Below are positions 60,166-63,817 of a stretch of 63,817 nt of DNA, piece after piece. The first letter of the stretch is position 1; every line of letters starts with the position of its first letter. A program made the translations under genes and the position numbers. Source of the stretch: Pseudomonadota bacterium (lineage in GTDB: Bacteria; Pseudomonadota; Alphaproteobacteria; Rhizobiales; Hyphomicrobiaceae); NCBI GenBank assembly GCA_023412745.1, contig JAEZBZ010000276.1, forward strand, positions 1 through 63,817, written 5' to 3'. The notes below the pieces were generated by a model. The model ran no database searches. It saw only the letters and a program-made list of their open reading frames with translations, and was not told the origin of the DNA.

Positions 60166-61191
60166 ATGCAGAAACTGATCCCCACCACGGTCGTCGGCAG
60201 CTATCCGCAGCCCGATTGGCTGGTCGATCGCGAGAAGCTCAAGTCGCAAACGGTACCGCGCGTGCGCATGACGGACCTGTGGCGGATCGAGGAAAGGCAC
60301 CTCGAAGCAGCGCAGGATGACGCGACCGTGCTCGCCATCCGCGACATGGAGCGGGCAGGCATCGATATTGTCACCGACGGCGAGATCCGTCGTGAAAGCT
60401 ATTCAAACCGTTTTGTCACCGAACTCGACGGCGTCGACAGCACGAACCCCGCCATCGTCACCATGCCGACGGGCCGCCAGGGCGCGATGCCTCGCGTCGT
60501 CTCGAAGGTTCAGCGCAGACACGCCGTGGAAGTGCGTGACGTGGAGTTTCTCCGCCGCAATACCGACCGGACCATCAAGATTACGATGCCGGGTCCTTTC
60601 ACCATGTCGCGGCAATGCCGCAACGAACATTATAAAGATCCTGATGAGATGGTGATGGACTTCGCCGCGGCGCTGAACGCCGAAGCGAAGGAGCTGGAGA
60701 AAGCGGGCGCAGACATCATCCAGCTCGACGAGCCTTGGCTGCGGCAGGATCCGGAAGCCGCCAAGCGCGTGGCTATTCCAGCGATAAACGCGGCGTTAAA
60801 AGGGCTTTCCGCGACCACGGCGGTTCATCTGTGTTTCGGTTATGCGCATCTCGTGTCGGGCAAACCGAGCGGCTATGCCTTCCTCGCAGAACTCGCCGAC
60901 ACGACCGCGAACCAGATCTCCATCGAGGCGGCGCAGCCCAAGGTCGATCTCGGCGTGCTGAAGGATCTCGCGGGTAAGGCGATCATGCTGGGTGTCATCG
61001 ATCTCGGCGATCCGCAGATCGAGACGGCCGAAACGGTGGCGGAGCGCCTCCGCACCGGCCTGAAGTATCTGCCGGCTGAGCGTCTCATCGCGGCGCCGGA
61101 TTGCGGCATGAAATATATGCCGCGTGACGTTGCGTTCGGAAAGCTCAAGGCGATGGCCGACGGCGCTGCGATCGTGCGCGCCACGCTGTGA
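60166..61191 (+). CDS. MetE-like (cobalamin-independent methionine synthase C-terminal domain) protein
   Basis: The 341-residue protein is a single barrel, half the length of MetE: TTVVGSYPQPDWLVDREKLK, GIDIVTDGEIRRESYSNRF, QLDEPWLRQDPEAA, VHLCFGYAH and APDCGMKYM. The zinc ligands of MetE (His and Cys in HLCFG, Glu, and Cys in PDCG) are present, but the N-terminal folate-binding half is lacking. Such proteins in catabolic operons probably act as methyltransferases on other substrates, or as demethylases. It is the third gene of the rightward set, 34 bases after the GntR gene. The reaction is inferred only loosely. Confidence 0.88.
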   Translation: MQKLIPTTVVGSYPQPDWLVDREKLKSQTVPRVRMTDLWRIEERHLEAAQDDATVLAIRDMERAGIDIVTDGEIRRESYSNRFVTELDGVDSTNPAIVTMPTGRQGAMPRVVSKVQRRHAVEVRDVEFLRRNTDRTIKITMPGPFTMSRQCRNEHYKDPDEMVMDFAAALNAEAKELEKAGADIIQLDEPWLRQDPEAAKRVAIPAINAALKGLSATTAVHLCFGYAHLVSGKPSGYAFLAELADTTANQISIEAAQPKVDLGVLKDLAGKAIMLGVIDLGDPQIETAETVAERLRTGLKYLPAERLIAAPDCGMKYMPRDVAFGKLKAMADGAAIVRATL

Positions 61192-61247
61192 GGCAGCGCA
61201 CCGCGCGCGCGGCGGGAGAACGGATCGAAGCGGCGAAGTGAGCCTTT

Positions 61248-61895
61248 GTGAAGCGTCTGACGTACACCTTCGACAATGGGCCGTGGCCGGGTGCAACCGA
61301 CAAGCTGCTCGACTTTCTGGGCGCGCGCGGCATCCGCGCGACGTTTTTCGTTGTCGGTGACCGCCTGAAAGATCCGGCGGCGTGGCGTCTGGCCGAACGC
61401 GCGCATGGCGAGGGGCATTGGATTGGAAACCACACGTTGACCCATGGCGACCCGCTGGGACGCGACGGCGGATCGGCACGGTCGAGACGGGAAATCGGCG
61501 AAACTCAGGATCTGCTGGGAACGCTCGCGCATCCGAGCAAGTTTTTCCGGCCGAACGGCGGCGGCGCGCTGGGGCCTCATGTCCTGAGTGCCGAGGCGGT
61601 CGGTTATCTCACCGCGCAACGCTACAGCGTCGTCACCTGGAACAACGTGCCCCGCGATTGGGGTGAGGCGCGCGCAGGGTGGGCGGCGCGCGCTGAACGC
61701 ACGCTGGCCACACAGGACTGGTCGCTGCTCGTGCTGCACGACCAGTACATCGCGCCGATGATGACGTCGCTCGAAGCCTTCCACGACCGGCTCGTCGCGC
61801 AGGCGGTGGAGATCGTGCAGGAGTTTCCCGACGACTGCCTTCCGATCCAGGAAGGTCGCATTGTCGGTGATCTGTCCGGCCTCGTATCGGCTTAG
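61248..61895 (+). CDS. polysaccharide-deacetylase-like (NodB fold) protein with an altered metal site
   Basis: The 215-residue protein has the NodB topology: motif 1 LTYTFDNGP (Asp9, Asn10), motif 2 IGNHTLTHGD with the two metal-binding His, and a later HDQYIAPMM. In active enzymes motif 1 is TFDDGP and the second Asp binds the metal; here it is Asn. The family includes chitin and peptidoglycan deacetylases and cyclic-imide hydrolases. Start is the GTG at 61248. It sits in the catabolic set, so a small amide or imide is more likely than a polymer, but activity is uncertain. Confidence 0.82.
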   Translation: MKRLTYTFDNGPWPGATDKLLDFLGARGIRATFFVVGDRLKDPAAWRLAERAHGEGHWIGNHTLTHGDPLGRDGGSARSRREIGETQDLLGTLAHPSKFFRPNGGGALGPHVLSAEAVGYLTAQRYSVVTWNNVPRDWGEARAGWAARAERTLATQDWSLLVLHDQYIAPMMTSLEAFHDRLVAQAVEIVQEFPDDCLPIQEGRIVGDLSGLVSA

Positions 61896-61913
61896 CTCAG
61901 GAGAAATGCGCGC

Positions 61914-62450
61914 ATGAAAATCCTTGGCATTTCCGGAAGTCTGCGTGAGCGCTCGTATAACTCGGCACTGCTGCGTGCCGCGCGCGAACTCGCGCCAGCG
62001 GGCATGGATATCGAGACCTTCGATCTGGCGCCGATCCCGATCTACAACGATGACGTTCGTCTCGCCGGATACCCGCCGGAAGTCGCCAGGTTCCGCGAAG
62101 CGATCCGGGCCGCCGATGGTCTGCTTATCGCATCGCCGGAATATAACCGCTCAGTCCCGGGCATGCTGAAAAATGCCATCGACTGGGCGTCGCGACCGCC
62201 CGAGCAGCCGTTCGCCGGAAAGCCGCTGGCGATCATGGGCGTGAGCAACGGAGCGCTCGGCGCCGCGTTCGCCAATCACCATCTGCGCCAGATCTTCGTC
62301 TACATGGATGCGCGCATGGTCAACGGACCGGAAGTGATGATCGGCGAGGCCCGGAGCAAATTCGATGAGGCGCTGAACCTCACGCATGAGCCGACCCGCC
62401 AGTTCGTCGCCAATCATCTGCAGCGGCTTGGCGCGCTGATATCTGGGTGA
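61914..62450 (+). CDS. NADPH-dependent FMN reductase
   Basis: The 178-residue flavodoxin-like protein has ILGISGSLRERSYNSALLRA at the start, the FMN loop, LLIASPEYNRSVPGMLKNAI and AIMGVSNGALGAAFANHHLR. It belongs to the chromate/azo reductase group that reduces free FMN or quinones with NAD(P)H. It follows the NodB-like gene by 18 bases and ends the rightward set; a hairpin lies 44 bases after its stop. It may supply reduced flavin or reduce a quinone intermediate; no flavin monooxygenase is near. Confidence 0.9.
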   Translation: MKILGISGSLRERSYNSALLRAARELAPAGMDIETFDLAPIPIYNDDVRLAGYPPEVARFREAIRAADGLLIASPEYNRSVPGMLKNAIDWASRPPEQPFAGKPLAIMGVSNGALGAAFANHHLRQIFVYMDARMVNGPEVMIGEARSKFDEALNLTHEPTRQFVANHLQRLGALISG

Positions 62451-62493
62451 TCTGACCAGGGCGTGGACCTGGCTCATGCGAGAGCGCTACGGC

Positions 62494-62513
62494 GCGCCAG
62501 ACGTGTCTGGCGC
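62494..62513 (+). terminator. hairpin ending the catabolic set
   Basis: GCGCCAGA (62494-62501) pairs with TCTGGCGC (62506-62513) over a CGTG loop and is followed by TTCGTC. It lies 44 bases after the FMN reductase stop. Confidence 0.55.
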
Positions 62514-62544
62514 TTCGTCAATCGCTCATTTCCATATGGAAAGG

Positions 62545-62618
62545 TGGAGGCCACGGCCGGAATCGAACCGGCGTGCGCGGATTTGCAGTCCGCTACGTCA
62601 CCACTCCGCCACGTGGCC
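62545..62618 (-). tRNA. tRNA-Cys (GCA)
   Basis: On the reverse strand 74 bases form a complete cloverleaf: acceptor stem GGCCACG with CGTGGCC, discriminator T, encoded CCA, T-arm GGTTCGATTCC, anticodon arm GCGGACTGCAAATCCGC with anticodon GCA at 62586-62584. All arms pair well. It is a single tRNA with no neighbours of the kind. Confidence 0.95.
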
Positions 62619-62867
62619 ACCTTTGCGGCAGGGACGACGAATAATGCTGCCGCCAGTGGGGGCGACCGTCGGATCCATGCCTACGAACCGGGCCCATTTA
62701 CCACGGGCCGCTGCGAGAAAGCAAACGGCTTCTCCCGTGCGGGTTTGCGTCCAGTGGGCAAAACTTAGATGAACTCTAGAAGGGGCGGCGATGCTTCGCT
62801 ATGGTCGGCGCGCGCGGGGCCAGGCGCCCCATAGCCGCACGGCACCAGAATGCCTCCGGGAGGAGAG

Positions 62868-63539
62868 ATGAGCGACTTTGCGCTGCAACGCAAGAACATG
62901 GTCGAAGGCCAGGTTCGGACTGCCGACGTCACCGATCGGCGCATTCTGCGGGCCATGTCCGATATCCCGCGCGAGGCGTTCGCACCGGAAAGCCTGCAGT
63001 CGCTGGCCTATTTCGATCAGGATCTGTGTGTGTCGCCGGCGGCGGACGGCCGCCCGGCGCGCTATCTTCTGGCCCCGACGGTGCAGGCGCGGATGATCCA
63101 GGCGCTGGCGATCGACGCGGACGCCGTGGTGCTCGATGTCGGCTGCGCGAGCGGCTACGGCAGCGCTATTCTGGCACGTCTGGCGCAGACGGTTGTCGGG
63201 TTGGAGGTTGATAGTGGCCTTGCTGATACGGCGGCGCGCACGCTGAGCACTCTGTCTTGCGACAACGTGGTCGTGGTCAAGGGGGCACTGGAGGCCGGCT
63301 GGCCGACCGAAGGGCCGTATGACGCGATTCTGCTGAACGGTGCGGTGGCCGAGGTGCCCGAATCGATCCTGGCGCAGCTCAAGAACGGCGGCCGTCTCGT
63401 CGGGGTGCTTGCTGCAGGTGCAGTGGGGCATGTCGCGCTATTTGAGCGTTCCGGAGCGCATTTCTCGTCGCGGAAGCTGTTTGATGCGGCTGCTCCGACC
63501 CTGCCGGGCTTTGAGCGTGCACCGGAATTTGTGTTTTAA
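62868..63539 (+). CDS. protein-L-isoaspartate O-methyltransferase-like protein
   Basis: The 223-residue protein has RKNMVEGQVRTADVTDRRIL, MSDIPREAFAPESLQSLAYF and the SAM motif VVLDVGCASGYGSAILARLA, as in the PCMT family, which repairs isoaspartate. The family's catalytic-loop region differs (LCVSPAADGRPARYLLAPTV), as is common in alphaproteobacterial copies found before a TolC gene, so repair activity is not certain. GGAGG precedes the ATG at 62868. Confidence 0.87.
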   Translation: MSDFALQRKNMVEGQVRTADVTDRRILRAMSDIPREAFAPESLQSLAYFDQDLCVSPAADGRPARYLLAPTVQARMIQALAIDADAVVLDVGCASGYGSAILARLAQTVVGLEVDSGLADTAARTLSTLSCDNVVVVKGALEAGWPTEGPYDAILLNGAVAEVPESILAQLKNGGRLVGVLAAGAVGHVALFERSGAHFSSRKLFDAAAPTLPGFERAPEFVF

Positions 63540-63817
63540 TCCCGGAACTTTGCATTTCCACCCTAGACTTACGCCAGTGTGGACAACGGGCCACGGCTAC
63601 AGCTTGTCTCGCCGAATCGCGGTTGAATGTACTTCTGAGCGCTTGCGGGCTGCGTTATGTGAGTTTGCCGGCGTTTGATTTGCTTGAGTCGCCTGCATCA
63701 AGTTTCTTCGTGCGTCGGCGGACTGATTTGTCCGCTCGGTTCTGATGGAGCAGGGCAACGGCGGGACAGGCATGGTGTTGGGGAAGAGACGCGGGCACAC
63801 CGGAACGACGGGGGGGC
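63540..63817. other. right-end region, possible start of a further gene
   Basis: No complete gene is seen. An ATG at 63772 opens a frame (VLGKRRGHTGTTGG) that runs off the edge, with only a weak GGGACAGG before it. In related genomes a TolC-type gene often follows the pcm-like gene, but 15 codons cannot show that. Confidence 0.25.

Noticed and set aside
63597..63800. Reverse open frame near the right end.
   Set aside because: No ribosome site, no domain, and codon make-up unlike its neighbours.

Overview
The window reads as chromosome of a GC-rich alphaproteobacterium, most likely of the Hyphomicrobiales (Bradyrhizobium/Pseudolabrys/Xanthobacteraceae type). This is inferred from gene content: split sox gene sets, an IorAB-type molybdoenzyme, a TctABC system, many small catabolic cassettes, CHASE3/HWE-type sensor kinases and a fadE-fadJ-fadI set. 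No ribosomal RNA, prophage, insertion sequence or CRISPR array was seen. One tRNA-Cys(GCA) lies near the right end.

Layout. (1) 1-5.0 kb: sulfur oxidation. A soxYZ pair and a c-type cytochrome cut by the left edge run leftward. A SoxS-like thioredoxin and a flavocytochrome c flavoprotein run rightward. A small cytochrome c follows an ArsR regulator whose two cysteines are spaced as in the persulfide sensors SqrR/BigR. (2) 5.2-12.6 kb: fatty-acid beta-oxidation operon fadE-fadJ-fadI plus a cyclopropane-synthase-like methyltransferase, with a perfect palindrome upstream. (3) 12.7-34.9 kb: mixed metabolism. It holds a small helix-hairpin-helix protein, an MFS exporter, a PQQ-type sugar dehydrogenase, tctCBA, a Tat-exported L,D-transpeptidase, a dimethylformamidase-like large subunit, an amidase with an AtzG-like partner, KDPG aldolase, CutA, NAD kinase, a MaoC/CitE/TauE cassette, LysE and small membrane proteins. 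Three gene remnants lie in or next to this stretch: a methyltransferase, an arylsulfatase split into inverted halves, and a frameshifted exported protein. (4) 34.9-44.4 kb: a cytochrome P450 carrying a Tat signal, a LacI regulator, and an animal-type haem peroxidase with RTX repeats followed by its type I secretion ABC transporter and membrane-fusion protein. (5) 44.7-49.4 kb: iorA-iorB-soxX-soxY-soxZ-soxA, a second sox set coupled to a molybdenum hydroxylase. (6) 49.5-52.6 kb: a three-gene phosphorelay. (7) 52.8-62.5 kb: a uronate-dehydrogenase-like gene, then a divergent catabolic locus. Its left arm is an ABC importer, an extradiol-dioxygenase-like protein and a carboxymuconolactone-decarboxylase-like protein. 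Its right arm is a FAH-family enzyme, a GntR regulator, a MetE-like enzyme, a deacetylase-like protein and a flavin reductase. The two arms share a control region with two AT-rich palindromes 39 bp apart. (8) 62.5-63.8 kb: tRNA-Cys and a pcm-like methyltransferase.

The most unusual part is 34.9-44.4 kb: two haem enzymes that both appear to work outside the cytoplasm, one Tat-exported P450 whose I-helix lacks the oxygen-activating acid/alcohol pair and one RTX-secreted peroxidase, about 2.3 kb apart. The second point of interest is the pairing of two different SoxYZ carriers, one with the normal cysteine tail and one with a changed tail sitting in an operon with a molybdenum hydroxylase.
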